This document shows positions 17,938 to 30,223 of a stretch of 64,000 bases of DNA, one piece after another. The DNA is from Pantoea anthophila (GTDB lineage Bacteria; Pseudomonadota; Gammaproteobacteria; Enterobacterales; Enterobacteriaceae): NCBI RefSeq assembly GCF_006494375.1, contig NZ_VHIZ01000042.1:1-64000 (forward strand). Direction: 5' to 3'. The notes beneath the pieces are model-generated. The model did not search any database and had not been told where the DNA came from. It worked only from the letters and a program-made list of their open reading frames with translations. Numbering within the stretch: the first letter of the stretch is position 1; every line of letters begins with the position of its first letter. Both the position numbers and the translations under genes were made by a program.

Positions 17938-19995
<2,058 letters not shown>

Positions 19996-19996
<1 letters not shown>

Positions 19997-21270
19997 CAGT
20001 GAGCCCGTGGAGGTAAATGCGGTTCAAGTAACTGGAGCAGACGCTGTAACGCACCCTGGTTCTGGTGCAGCACGTCCACGGCATGACGGCCGTAATAACG
20101 ACGATAGTCATCATCCTGCAACAGGTTGGTGACCTCTTTTTCCAGCGAGAACACGTCGGTGACAGTAATCAGTCCCTGGCCTTCCTGCAATTTGCCGCAG
20201 ATATCTTTGAAGTTCCAGATATGTGGCCCCATCAGGACCGGAATCGCGTGCGCTGCAGGCTCCAGCGGATTGTGTCCGCCGCGCTCCACCAGGCTGCCGC
20301 CGACAAACGCCAGATCGGCAATGCCGTAAAGCAGCATCAGTTCACCCATCGAGTCGCCGATGACCACCTGGGTGGAGCCCGAGGGGATCTCGCCGCTGCT
20401 GCGCAGAATAAAGCTGAAGCCGCGCGACTGGGTCAGTTCACGCGCATCGTTAAAGCGCTCAGGATGACGCGGAACCAGAATCAGCAGCAGATCAGGGAAT
20501 GTCTGCAGCAGGCGGCGGTGGGCATCCAGCACAATGGCCTCTTCGCCTTCGTGGGTGCTGGTGGCAATCCAGACCGGACGGCGTGGCGCCCACTGGCGAC
20601 GCAGCGTGACGGCTCTGGCGGCCAGTTCTGGCGTGACAGAAATATCAAACTTCAGGCTGCCGGTGATCGCCAGCTGAGAGCGTTTCAGGCCCAGCTCCAG
20701 GAAGCGGTCGCCATCTTCACTATTCTGCGCTGCTATCAGCGTGATGCTCTGCAACAGCCTGCGCATGAATTTACCCAGCTTGCGATAGCCTTTGGCGGAT
20801 CGGGCTGAGAGACGCGCGTTGGCGATCACCAGCGGAATGTTACGCTGATGCAGAATGCGGATGATGTTCGGCCACAGCTCGGTTTCCATGATGATCACCA
20901 GCCGGGGGTTGACCGTGTCCAGAAAACGATTAATCGATCCGGGCAGATCGTAAGGCAGATAGACATGGTGCACATCTTTGCCAAAGGCTGACTGTGCACG
21001 CTCAGAGCCGGTTGGCGTCATGGTCGTGACGGTAATCGGCAGGGTCGGGTAACGATGACGCAGCGCGCGCACCAGCGGCACCGCGGCCAGGGTTTCCCCC
21101 ACGGAAACCGAATGCAGCACAATGCCGTCGGGCTTCACTTTGCCAACGCAATAGCCATAGCGCTCCGCCCAGCGTTTGCGATACGCCGGTGCTTTACGAC
21201 CGCGCAGCCACAGGCGCAGCCAAATCAGTGGCTGAATAAAGTAGAGCAATGCGGTGTAAATGGTCGTCAT
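19996..21270 (-). CDS. waaA: Kdo transferase
   Basis: 424 residues, GT30 family, with a hydrophobic N-terminal anchor ([17 protein letters not shown]). Adds Kdo residues to lipid IVA at the inner membrane, the first step of LPS core building, and is essential. [12 protein letters not shown] and [18 protein letters not shown] are family signatures. Stop and start share one base with waaE. Confidence 0.97.
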
Positions 21271-21362
21271 AGTTACCGTTACAGCAGGTTCGCGTCTAAA
21301 AACAGGTTAAAATCAGATGGCGGCATGTTATCAGAAACCCCGCATGCACTCATCCCGGATTG

Positions 21363-22496
21363 TCAGTTGGTACTCAATACCTGTTGATAAAGCGAAGTCA
21401 GCGCCTGTGCCAGCCGTTGCGGGCCATAGGGTTCAACTTTACGCCGGGCCGCATCACCCATGCGTGAATCTTCCGTCAGCAGCGGAATGGCGCAAACGGC
21501 CTGATTTAATCCGTTGATATCCAGCGCATCACAGACGAAGCCCTCCTGACCGGCGGTAATAAACTCAGCACCCCCGCAGCCGGTGCTGGTAATAACCGGC
21601 AGGCCGCAGGCCATCGCCTCCAGCACCACGTTAGGAAAAGGATCGTAGAGCGTGGGCAGCAGCAGGCCGTCCGCCGCGTGATAAAACGGCTGCACATCCT
21701 GCTGTACGCCAACAAAGCGCAGGCGATCCAGGCAGTTCAGCTGGTTAGCCAGCTGCTGATAACGCTGCAGCTGTTTATCCTGACCCACCACAATCAGGTA
21801 ACGGTCACTGGCTGCCAGCGCCTGAATTGCCGCTTTCAGCCCTTTGCGCTCAAAGCCGGAGCCGACGTAAATCAGTACGGTGGCCGCATCCGGCAGCCCC
21901 AGCTGATGGCGGGTCGCATGGCGGGTCGCTTCCGTGGCAGGCTGAAAACGACGGGCATCAATAGCGTTATGGATGACGTGAATTTTTCCGGCGTCGAGTG
22001 AGAAACAGCGCAGGATATCGCGCTTAACCATCTCTGAATTGCAGATCACCGCTTTCAGCGTCGGCGAATCAAACATCTCCGCTTCCGCCTGCAGAACGTA
22101 GCGATGATAGGGACTGAGGGTTGCGCTCAGTCGTTGCCACGGTGAGACGATGCGGGCGCGCTGCTCCAGCCAGACGCGATGCACGCCATCACCCGCGCGA
22201 AAGATGTCACAGCCAGCGATGCGTTCATGACTCTGCACAATATCGAATTTTTCACGCTCCCAGCAGGCGCGTGCGGCACGGGCAAAGCCGCGCTCGCGGG
22301 AAACCCTGCCCAGCTTTGCAGGATTACAGATATGGAGATGCCAGTCCGGATTGGGCGTGCCCTGCCAGCTGCGGGTAATGATGTTGAGATCGAGCTGTTC
22401 GCTGCCCAGGGCTTCCAGCGCACGGGAGATAAAACGCTCAGCACCGCCATCCGGCCGGTATTTCTGCCGGACAATCGCCAGCCTTAACTCACTCAT
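21363..22496 (-). CDS. GT4 LPS core glycosyltransferase, WaaG-like
   Basis: 377 residues with two Rossmann domains. GSGFERKGLKAAIQALA and VVGQDK resemble the matching stretches of E. coli WaaG (glucosyltransferase I), and YDPFPNVVLEAMACGLPV holds the GT4 EX7E-type donor site. It overlaps the waaQ-like gene by 8 bases, as waaQ-waaG are adjacent in E. coli. It could equally be a WabG-type galacturonosyltransferase; the sugar cannot be read from sequence. Confidence 0.8.
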   Translation of the reverse strand: MSELRLAIVRQKYRPDGGAERFISRALEALGSEQLDLNIITRSWQGTPNPDWHLHICNPAKLGRVSRERGFARAARACWEREKFDIVQSHERIAGCDIFRAGDGVHRVWLEQRARIVSPWQRLSATLSPYHRYVLQAEAEMFDSPTLKAVICNSEMVKRDILRCFSLDAGKIHVIHNAIDARRFQPATEATRHATRHQLGLPDAATVLIYVGSGFERKGLKAAIQALAASDRYLIVVGQDKQLQRYQQLANQLNCLDRLRFVGVQQDVQPFYHAADGLLLPTLYDPFPNVVLEAMACGLPVITSTGCGGAEFITAGQEGFVCDALDINGLNQAVCAIPLLTEDSRMGDAARRKVEPYGPQRLAQALTSLYQQVLSTN

Positions 22497-23571
22497 TCAG
22501 GAAGCTCCTCGCCGCCGCGACCACATCCTTCACCGGAATGGCTGACAGATAACGCTGATCCGTTCGGGTGTCGATAGAATCGGGTGAGGGCAGTGGACCA
22601 TAATCCCCCGCCCAGATGACATGGTTGTTGTTCCCCCATGGCCGCCAGTGCTGCAGCTTGGTCGGGCCAAACAGGGCGATACAGGGCGTTTCCAGCGCCG
22701 CCGCCATGTGCATCGGCGCAGAATCGACCCCGATAAACAGCGTGGCGTGATCGATAAGCGCCGCCAGCTGCGGCAGCGTAAACTGACCCGCCAGCGACAC
22801 GACATCCGGCGAGGCGCACAGCGCGCGGATGCGGTTGATCATCGCCAGCTCCTGTTTGTCCGGCCCGGCGGTCAGCACCACCTTCCGTCCAGCCCGTGCC
22901 AGCTCATCGACCGTGGCGGCCACGCTCTCCTCTTCCCAGCATTTAAAGCCCCAGCGTGAGGTAGGCTGAACCACGATATAGGGGGTGGTCACCTGATGTT
23001 CTGACAGGCGGGTCAGCACGATCTGCTGGTCAGCGTCACTGTAGTGCATCGAAACGCGCGCATTGTCGCTGCTGATACCGAGCGGGGCCAGCGCGGACAT
23101 GTTCTGCTCAACGGTATGCAGTCTGCTGTGATTATGCGTCGGGACCAGCCGGTTGTGACACCATCGCCACAGGACGTTATCGCGTTTTTTAAAGGCGAAA
23201 CCAATGCGCACCGGCGCAGCGGAGAGCCGGGTGATCAGCGCCGCACGCCACTGGTCTGCCAGATTAATCACCAGGTCATAATGGGCGTCACGGACGGCAC
23301 GGATTAATGCCCGTTCATGGCCCAGCTTGCGCCAGGTGCCCTCCTGCTTCCATTTCCGGTCGATGACGTGCAGATGGCGGATAGCCGGATGCGCTTCCAG
23401 CATCGGGCGTGTCTCCTGATAGAGCAACACGTCGATACTGGCCTGCGGATAACGCGCATGCAGCGCATTGATGGCGGGCGTGGTGAGCAGCATGTCGCCA
23501 TGATGGCGCAGCTTAATCAGTAAAATACGTTTTGGAGAGATGTTTGCTGGAGTCAGGCTGGCCATAAACAA
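22489..23571 (-). CDS. waaQ: LPS heptosyltransferase III, WaaQ-like (GT9)
   Basis: 360 residues; ATG at 23565 (MASLTP) is an alternative start. GT9 signatures: ILLIKLRHHGDMLLTTPAIN at the acceptor domain and FIGVDSAPMHMAAALETP at the ADP-heptose site. WaaQ adds the branch heptose III to the inner core. Overlaps the WaaG-like gene downstream by 8 bases. Confidence 0.88.
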   Translation of the reverse strand: MFMASLTPANISPKRILLIKLRHHGDMLLTTPAINALHARYPQASIDVLLYQETRPMLEAHPAIRHLHVIDRKWKQEGTWRKLGHERALIRAVRDAHYDLVINLADQWRAALITRLSAAPVRIGFAFKKRDNVLWRWCHNRLVPTHNHSRLHTVEQNMSALAPLGISSDNARVSMHYSDADQQIVLTRLSEHQVTTPYIVVQPTSRWGFKCWEEESVAATVDELARAGRKVVLTAGPDKQELAMINRIRALCASPDVVSLAGQFTLPQLAALIDHATLFIGVDSAPMHMAAALETPCIALFGPTKLQHWRPWGNNNHVIWAGDYGPLPSPDSIDTRTDQRYLSAIPVKDVVAAARSFLNE

Positions 23572-23638
23572 AGGTTCTCAGATTTCAGTGAACCGATTGT
23601 AGGGCAAACGCTTTTTAGGATAAAGCCAGCCTCAGGGG

Positions 23639-24625
23639 TTATTTATCGCGCCAGCGATAGAGCCGTCCCAGCCACAGCAGCAACTGATACCACTGCTTAA
23701 TGCCGCGGGCGTTGCGTAACATGCGCCGGTGTGTCCGGGTCGCGAACAGATCGGCGATGATCGCCTGGCGTGCGCGGGCATCAGGCTCACGTCTCACGCT
23801 ATGGCAGACACTGAGCGCTTCATGCGTCACCTGAGCGTGAAACGACGGGTAGATCCGCACGCGGTCACGATAGCGGATATTAATCTCTTCCAGCAGCCGC
23901 GCAATCTTCAGGTAGTGGCGCTGATATTCGACGTTGCGCTCGCCGGTGCGTTTGCGGTTACTGATTGACGCGTCATGCATATAGTAGCGGTAGAGCACCG
24001 CATCGGTGTAACGCACGCGTTTTGCCAGCAGCATAAACTCGGTGGTCCAAGGAATATCCTGATGATGCAGGCCCGGCTCGAACTGCAACTGGTGCTGCTC
24101 GATTAGCGACCGGCGGTAGATGCCCAGCCAGACCACATGCATATAGCGGCGGGTTTTCAGCGCGGTATTGAGCCAGTCAGCGCCGCTTAGCACCGGCGTG
24201 CTGCGCAGGCGATCCAGTGGTATCAGGGGTTTTACCCGCTGGCTGTGTTTGAAAAACCATTCGGCGTTGCACTGTGCCGCATCCAGATTGTCCGTTTCCG
24301 CCAGCGTCACCAGCGTCTGGTACATCCCGGGCTGCATGGTGTCATCCGCATCCGGAAAGGTGACATATTTGCCGCGCGCTATCGCCAGCCCGGCGTTACG
24401 GGCGCGCGACACGCCGCCATTTTCCTGATGAATCACGCGAATGTGGGAGTGATGTTCTGCATAGTGGTCAGCGCGCTCGCCTGAGCCGTCAGTAGAACCA
24501 TCATCGACGATGATGATCTCCAGCGAGGTCAGCGTCTGCGCCAGCAGTGCCTGCATGAACTCATCAAACATGCTGCCCGCATTGTACATCGGGGTAATGA
24601 TACTCAGCAGAGGAGAAGTACTCAT
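23639..24625 (-). CDS. GT2 glycosyltransferase of the LPS core cluster
   Basis: 328 residues from ATG at 24625 (MSTSPLLSIITPMYN); the frame is open another 22 codons, but GT2 proteins begin this close to the SIITPMYNAG strand. IIIVDDGSTDGSG and FPDADD give the nucleotide-sugar and metal sites near 36-100. A basic, arginine-rich C-terminus is likely membrane-associated. First gene after the internal terminator, so it probably starts the second transcript of the cluster. Donor and acceptor unknown. Confidence 0.82.
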   Translation of the reverse strand: MSTSPLLSIITPMYNAGSMFDEFMQALLAQTLTSLEIIIVDDGSTDGSGERADHYAEHHSHIRVIHQENGGVSRARNAGLAIARGKYVTFPDADDTMQPGMYQTLVTLAETDNLDAAQCNAEWFFKHSQRVKPLIPLDRLRSTPVLSGADWLNTALKTRRYMHVVWLGIYRRSLIEQHQLQFEPGLHHQDIPWTTEFMLLAKRVRYTDAVLYRYYMHDASISNRKRTGERNVEYQRHYLKIARLLEEINIRYRDRVRIYPSFHAQVTHEALSVCHSVRREPDARARQAIIADLFATRTHRRMLRNARGIKQWYQLLLWLGRLYRWRDK

Positions 24626-24891
24626 GACAATATCTGCACCAGCATTCTGTTCACTGTCAAAGGGCGTTGCCTCGTCATAAATCATTTCCAAATCAGCAGA
24701 ATGGCATACATTAATCCACGATTATAAAACGGTGTCGCCTCCCTGCTTCACGAAAAACCACGCGCGCGCGTAATAATGCACTATCTGCCTCTTTTTTACG
24801 CAACGCGGCCGCGCCGGTAAACAGCATAGTGTGCCTGGGGTTTATCAGCAGCATTTTCAAAAGGATCTGGCAGACAGCGGTGGGGTCAGAG

Positions 24892-24920
24892 GGAAAAGAT
24901 GGCGCGGCAGTCACCGCGCC
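24892..24920 (-). terminator. Terminator inside the LPS cluster after the GT8 gene
   Basis: GGCGCGG/CCGCGCC stem with a 6-base loop, followed on the minus strand by ATCTTTTCC. It lies 31 bases after the GT8 stop, in a gap of about 325 bases that otherwise shows no gene and must hold the promoter of the next unit. Confidence 0.6.
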
Positions 24921-24950
24921 CGGAGCGGTTTGACAGGTGGAGAGCGCTGA

Positions 24951-25940
24951 CTAAAAAAATTTGAGCCTGACGTAATGCATCATCCAGCTCACGCTTTCTG
25001 CATACTGCTTCTGATGCCACTTGATACGGGCAAAGCGCTTCATCTCTTTATAATGTCTGGGTAAATCAAGCGGCTGAGAAGCCCAGGGCGAGCGCTGGTA
25101 ATAGCTGTAGTAGAGCAGGGACAGGTCGCTGCCGGCCCAGGCATGCCAGGGCTTACACTTACCGGTGTAGTGAATCATCACGGTGTCAGCGGGTACGCGG
25201 GAGTGGTCCCAGACCTTGTTCGCGATGATGTCGTAGATATAGTTGTAGCGATCCGGCAGGATCAGCACCTCATCCTCCAGCACAATATTCAGCGCATCCT
25301 GGTCAGGAAAACCGAAGGCTGCGCCCCGGGTCACCAGAACCTCAGTAATCCGCGCGGTAGTCTGCCTGGCGAGCCAGCGTGGAATATTGATCAGCATAAA
25401 GCCGGAGTTGAAATAGTCATGGCGCTGCAGCCCGAGTCGCGCGCACTGGTTATGACGCGCACGCGGGGTATCGTTGCAGGCTGCCAGCGTGTAGTCCGTG
25501 ATATCCAGCGTGAACAGGGGGGAGTAATCGCCGACGACCAGCGTGTCCGCATCGATGTAGATTACCCGATCGCTGTAGCGCGCCACCGTTTCAGGGATCA
25601 GAAAGCGGTAATGGATACTTTTGGGATAGCGCCCGACCGCCGGCAACTGATCGACCCAGGCACTGTTAAAAATATGCAGGGTGATGGCCAGACGATGGCC
25701 CGACGCCATTGAGCGCAGCTTTTCCACATCCTCTTCCTGCAGCGAGTCAGAGAAAATATGGGCGTGGAAAGCGGTGTCGGGGTGATGGCTGAGAAGTGAA
25801 AACAACGTAATACCCAGACCACGCGCGTAAGCGTGGTTGATGCCAAACGCAACGTGAACCGGATTATCATCCGCATCCGCAAGCGTGTTGACCAGCAGCT
25901 GACTTTGCTGAACGGCATCAGCAAGAGGGGTAATTGCCAT
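24951..25940 (-). CDS. GT8 LPS glycosyltransferase (WaaO/WaaJ/WaaR type)
   Basis: 329 residues. HVAFGINHAYARGLGITLFSLL opens the GT8 fold, YIDADTLVVGD holds the DXD metal motif near 134-136, and HYTGKCKPWHAW is the C-terminal family signature. These enzymes add alpha-glucose or galactose to the outer core. Located 9 bases after a GT9 gene and before the internal terminator. The sugar is unknown. Confidence 0.88.
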   Translation of the reverse strand: MAITPLADAVQQSQLLVNTLADADDNPVHVAFGINHAYARGLGITLFSLLSHHPDTAFHAHIFSDSLQEEDVEKLRSMASGHRLAITLHIFNSAWVDQLPAVGRYPKSIHYRFLIPETVARYSDRVIYIDADTLVVGDYSPLFTLDITDYTLAACNDTPRARHNQCARLGLQRHDYFNSGFMLINIPRWLARQTTARITEVLVTRGAAFGFPDQDALNIVLEDEVLILPDRYNYIYDIIANKVWDHSRVPADTVMIHYTGKCKPWHAWAGSDLSLLYYSYYQRSPWASQPLDLPRHYKEMKRFARIKWHQKQYAESVSWMMHYVRLKFF

Positions 25941-25949
25941 TACGCTTCA

Positions 25950-27026
25950 CTATTCCAGATTATGAGTAATAAACGTTTGTATTCTAGTCAGTTTGTCGGC
26001 ATCCAGCCCGAATAATTTTTCAGCAGGCTGATCAAACTTAAATCGCGTGGCAAAAACAAAGGTCGATGCGGCGATATTGTCTGGTCCGATAAACAGGACA
26101 TTATTAACCGGGCGCTGTTCCCTGATCTCACAGGGGCCATAGAGCATAATGACCGGTATCTGTCGGGCGTCAGCAATATAAGCATTACCGGAATCCGATG
26201 AAATATAAAAATCCATCTGCGAGATGGCCCATGGCACCTCTTCCAGCTTCAGCGCGCCAATCAGGCTGACAATATTCTCCTGCGGGCCGGTCAGACTCAG
26301 TAATTCATCCAGCCACGGCTGCTCGGCTGGTGGACCAAAGACATAAAAGGTGCAGGGCAGCTCAGCCAGCGACGCCATCAGCTGCTGCCAGATGGCGGCA
26401 GGAATGGTTTTAGCCCGATTCCCGGCAGAAATGCTGATGCCGATCTTAATCCCGCTGCGCGGATGCAGCAGCGCGGCAGGAGGCGCAGGCGGCTGCCAGA
26501 GTGGTGACGTGGCGTGCTTGGGAAAATCGGTGTAGCGGTAGTCCCGATCAATCAGCTTCAGATAGCTGTCGAGCGTCAAATCCGTTTTCGCGTGGTCGAC
26601 GATGCCGCTGGCGCTGCGATAGAAGATCGCATGATAGGATTTACGCACATAGGTGCGCAGAAACTGTTTGTTCGGTGCATTGCACAGCGCCGCGAAAAAG
26701 AGGTTAACGCTGTTGGGCTGAACCAGATAAACATGGTCATAACGGTTCATCAGCGTGAAGGCGAGTCTGATTTTGGCAAAAAAGCTGCGCTTTGCCTCTT
26801 CAATCAGAAAATAGCGGCTGACCGTGTCATCGTGACGCGCCAGCGGCTCTACCGATTTGCTGATCAGCAGTTCAGACTGACCCAGGGCGCGCAGCATCGG
26901 GGTGATGTTAATAAAATCCCCGATCTTCGCCGTTTGAATCACCAGACTGCGGCCGGTGGGCCGGTAAAAGAGCCGCATCAGGGTGCGGAAAGGCAGCAGC
27001 AGCAGATAGATCAGCACATAGTTCAT
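25950..27026 (-). CDS. GT9 heptosyltransferase-family protein of the LPS core
   Basis: 358 residues. A hydrophobic N-terminal stretch (VLIYLLLLPFRTLMRLF) suggests membrane association. LVIQTAKIGDFINITPML and the C-terminal FYISSDSGNAYIADARQIPVI are GT9-like, but the usual DSGLMH-type site reads DSGNAY, so donor binding may differ. ATGA overlap with the end of waaC. Probably a fourth heptosyltransferase or a related enzyme; not assigned. Confidence 0.75.
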   Translation of the reverse strand: MNYVLIYLLLLPFRTLMRLFYRPTGRSLVIQTAKIGDFINITPMLRALGQSELLISKSVEPLARHDDTVSRYFLIEEAKRSFFAKIRLAFTLMNRYDHVYLVQPNSVNLFFAALCNAPNKQFLRTYVRKSYHAIFYRSASGIVDHAKTDLTLDSYLKLIDRDYRYTDFPKHATSPLWQPPAPPAALLHPRSGIKIGISISAGNRAKTIPAAIWQQLMASLAELPCTFYVFGPPAEQPWLDELLSLTGPQENIVSLIGALKLEEVPWAISQMDFYISSDSGNAYIADARQIPVIMLYGPCEIREQRPVNNVLFIGPDNIAASTFVFATRFKFDQPAEKLFGLDADKLTRIQTFITHNLE

Positions 27027-28000
27027 GGCGCATTTTTCCCGATAACGGCCTGCAGTTTCTCTGCCACGGCGTCAGCCGTCAGCTCCGCCAGATTGTGATT
27101 CGGGGCGCTCAGCGCCTGTTGGTTCTGCCCGTAGCCGCCAATCAGACCCGGATCGGTCGGGCCATACAGCGTGAGATTAGGACGATCCAGTGCGGCGGTC
27201 AGATGGCTTAATCCGGTATCCACAGAGACCACCGCCCGCGCGCCTGCCAGCTGTCGGGCGATCGCTTCCAGCGTCAGCTTAGGCAGCACCTCGACATGCT
27301 CAAAACCTTCAGCCAGGCGCAGCGCACGCTGATGCTCATGCTCGGCCCCCCAGGGCAGCTTCACCCGCAATCCGCTGGGCTGCATCTGCTCAATCAGCTG
27401 TCGCCAGTGGGATTCCGGCCAGTGCTTGTTGTCACGCGTTGTGGCATGCAGAAAGACCAGATAGTGATGCGCATCCGCGGGCAGATGATGCAGAAAATGC
27501 CCGGCAATCGCGTAGTCACCCTGGGTTTGCGGCTTTTCATAGCCCAGGCTTTTGGCGAACAGCTCGCGCGTCCGCTCAACGGCGTGCTGGCGTTTACTGA
27601 TCTCATGGCGGACGTCATACCACCAGCTGGCAAAAGGTTCACGCGCGCTGCGGCTATCCTGCCCGTGCTTTACCCCTTTGGATAAGCGGGTCACCAGCGC
27701 GGCGCTTTTGATCAGCCCCTGAGCATCAATCACGATATCGTACTCGCGCGACTGTAACGCGCGCTTAAACTGCACGCGCTCTTCACGCTGCTGACTGCCA
27801 AACCAGTGTTTGCGCCAGCGGCGAATCGCGACCGGTAACACCTGATCCACGGCAGGGTGCCAGCCAGGGATCTGGGCGAAATTCTCTTCCACTACCCAGT
27901 CAAAACGGATGCCGGGAATGGCATGCATCGCATCGGTCAGAGCCGGCAGCGAATGCAGCACATCCCCCATTGAGGACGTTTTAACAATCAGGACGTGCAT
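27023..28000 (-). CDS. waaC: LPS heptosyltransferase I
   Basis: 325 residues, GT9. Adds the first L-glycero-D-manno-heptose to Kdo. MHVLIVKTSSMGDVLHSLPALTDA at the N-terminus and VSVDTGLSHLTAALDRPNLTLYG near 258-280 are the family signatures. Start overlaps waaF by 13 bases; the end overlaps the next GT9 gene by 4. Confidence 0.96.
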   Translation of the reverse strand: MHVLIVKTSSMGDVLHSLPALTDAMHAIPGIRFDWVVEENFAQIPGWHPAVDQVLPVAIRRWRKHWFGSQQREERVQFKRALQSREYDIVIDAQGLIKSAALVTRLSKGVKHGQDSRSAREPFASWWYDVRHEISKRQHAVERTRELFAKSLGYEKPQTQGDYAIAGHFLHHLPADAHHYLVFLHATTRDNKHWPESHWRQLIEQMQPSGLRVKLPWGAEHEHQRALRLAEGFEHVEVLPKLTLEAIARQLAGARAVVSVDTGLSHLTAALDRPNLTLYGPTDPGLIGGYGQNQQALSAPNHNLAELTADAVAEKLQAVIGKNAP

Positions 28001-29043
28001 GGCACCTCCTGCGGCGCAAGGAGTTCATTCAGCGTCTGAAGAACGCGCTCAGGCTGAATATCAATCAGGCTCTGGTGATACCCCTGTTCGGCATCGCCCT
28101 TACGTACTTTGTGATAGCCGCTAATCAGGCGAATAATGCGCGCCTGGCGGGCCAGCGGTGGCGTAAAGTCAGGGCTGCTGGGTCCATAGAGTGCCACCAG
28201 CGGACGATCCAGCGCGGCGGCGATGTGCATCAGGCCGGAGTCGTTACTGACCACGGCGCGGCATTGCGCCAGCAGGATGACCGCCTGCTCCAGCTGGGTT
28301 TCACCCGCCAGATTGCGGCAGTGACTGCGACTCTCTTCCGGCAGTGCCGCGATGATCTCTTCACCGGTCGGGCGATCTTTGGCGGAGCCAAACAGCAGGA
28401 TCTGAAAGCCTTCGGCGATCAGCTGGCGGGCCAGGGCGGCGTAGTGATAGTGCGGCCAGCGTTTGGCCGGGCCAAATTCCGCGCCCGGACAAAAACCGAT
28501 GATCGGACGCGTTGCGGTGAGCTGAAACTGTGCGGCCGTTTCCCGCATCTCCCGCTCTTCAACCTGCAACTTGGGCCACAGGAGCGGCTGCGGCAGCTGC
28601 GCCGCCGAGGCGACAGGCGTGTCGTAGCCCAGCGCCACGTAGCGCTCAACCATCAGCGGGAACGCGGCTTTATCCAGCACCCGCAGATCGTTCAGCAGGC
28701 CATAGCGCATCTCCCCCCGCCAGCCGACGCGACGTGGTATGCCGGCAAAGAAGGGAACCAGCGCCGACTTAAAGGAGTTAGGCAGCACGTAGGCCCGGTC
28801 ATAATGGCTGTCGCGCAGTGCCTTGCCCAGCCGGCGACGCTCGCCGAGTTCCAGCGCGCCATGGCCCAGGGGCATGGCCAGCGCCTGACTGACCTCCGGC
28901 ATGCGTGACAGCAGGGGACGGCACCATGCCGGTGCCATCACGTCTATCACCGCATCGGGATGTTCGGCCTTGAGGGTGCGATAGAGACTTTGCGACATCA
29001 TCATATCGCCGACCCACGACGGGCCGATTACCAGAATTTTCAT
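27988..29043 (-). CDS. waaF: LPS heptosyltransferase II
   Basis: 351 residues, GT9. Adds the second heptose of the inner core. MKILVIGPSWVGDMMMSQSLYRTLK and the donor site VVSNDSGLMHIAAALDRPLVALYG are diagnostic. It follows hldD by 17 bases and overlaps waaC, the classic hldD-waaF-waaC order. Confidence 0.97.
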   Translation of the reverse strand: MKILVIGPSWVGDMMMSQSLYRTLKAEHPDAVIDVMAPAWCRPLLSRMPEVSQALAMPLGHGALELGERRRLGKALRDSHYDRAYVLPNSFKSALVPFFAGIPRRVGWRGEMRYGLLNDLRVLDKAAFPLMVERYVALGYDTPVASAAQLPQPLLWPKLQVEEREMRETAAQFQLTATRPIIGFCPGAEFGPAKRWPHYHYAALARQLIAEGFQILLFGSAKDRPTGEEIIAALPEESRSHCRNLAGETQLEQAVILLAQCRAVVSNDSGLMHIAAALDRPLVALYGPSSPDFTPPLARQARIIRLISGYHKVRKGDAEQGYHQSLIDIQPERVLQTLNELLAPQEVPCTS

Positions 29044-29060
29044 CGCCGGAGCAGCTTCCT

Positions 29061-29993
29061 TTATGCGTTGCGATTCAGCCAGACCATATAGTCAGCGACG
29101 CCCTGCGCCACCGTTTTAAACGGCTTGTCATAGCCCGCGGCACGCAGCTTCGTGAGATCGGCCTGGGTGTAAGCCTGATAACGGCCTTTGAGTTTTTCCG
29201 GGAACGGGATGTACTCAATCTGCCCTTTCTGATGAAACTTCAGCACGGCGTCGGCCACTTCCTGGAACGATTCGGCGCGGCCTGTGCCACAGTTGTAGAT
29301 CCCGGAGACGCCGTTTTCCCAGCACCACAGGTTTACGGCTGCCACATCATCAACGTGGATGAAATCGCGTTTGAAGCCGTCACTGCCTTCAAACAGTTTT
29401 GGATTTTCATCGTTGCTGATCTGGGTGTTCAGATGGAACGCCACGCTTGCCATGCTGCCTTTGTGGCCTTCACGCGGCCCATAGACGTTGAAGTAGCGGA
29501 AGCCACACACCGGCGAGTTCGCTTCCGGCAGCATCTGACGAACATAGTGGTCGAACAGCATTTTGGAGTAGCCATACACATTCAGCGGCTGCTCATACTG
29601 ACGCTCTTCGATGAAGTTTTCATTGCGGCCGCCGTAGGTCGCTGCAGAAGAGGCGTAAAGGAACGGGATCTCGCGCTCCAGGCAGTAGTGCAGCAGCTCT
29701 TTGGAGTACTGATAGTTGTTCTCCATCATGTACTTGCCATCCCACTCGGTCGTGGAGGAGCAGGCACCCTGATGGAATACCGCTTCAATCGGGCCTAAAT
29801 CGTCGCCCGCGATCACGCTCATCAGAAACTCTTCTTTGTCCATGTAATCGACGATATCCAGGTCGACTAAATTGGCAAACTTAGTGCCATCCTTCAGATT
29901 ATCCACCACCAGAATGTCGGTGTGACCGCGATCGTTCAGCGCTTTGACGATGTTGCTGCCAATCATTCCTGCGCCGCCAGTTACGATAATCAT
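29061..29993 (-). CDS. hldD: ADP-L-glycero-D-manno-heptose 6-epimerase
   Basis: 310 residues from ATG at 29993 ([14 protein letters not shown]); the 36-codon upstream extension lacks family support. Short-chain dehydrogenase fold with a GGAGMIG nucleotide loop and the catalytic YGYSK. Makes the ADP-heptose donor used by WaaC, WaaF and WaaQ, so it heads the pathway as well as the operon. Confidence 0.97.
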   Translation of the reverse strand: MIIVTGGAGMIGSNIVKALNDRGHTDILVVDNLKDGTKFANLVDLDIVDYMDKEEFLMSVIAGDDLGPIEAVFHQGACSSTTEWDGKYMMENNYQYSKELLHYCLEREIPFLYASSAATYGGRNENFIEERQYEQPLNVYGYSKMLFDHYVRQMLPEANSPVCGFRYFNVYGPREGHKGSMASVAFHLNTQISNDENPKLFEGSDGFKRDFIHVDDVAAVNLWCWENGVSGIYNCGTGRAESFQEVADAVLKFHQKGQIEYIPFPEKLKGRYQAYTQADLTKLRAAGYDKPFKTVAQGVADYMVWLNRNA

Positions 29994-30223
29994 GTTGTTA
30001 CCTTCAATGTTGTGGGGTGAAACAGGAGGTTTCACACACGAATACCTCACATCATAACATTTCATCAGGGTGCAGACAGCCAGATGACTCTGTAACGCCA
30101 CAGGGCTGCCACCTCGTGGCGTGAACTATGCTGCAAAAATGACATTCTGTTGGGTGTTTTATCGTGAAGAAGCGCCCTGTTCAGTAAGATATGCCAGGTT
30201 TTTGCCATCTGAGGAGAGCAATG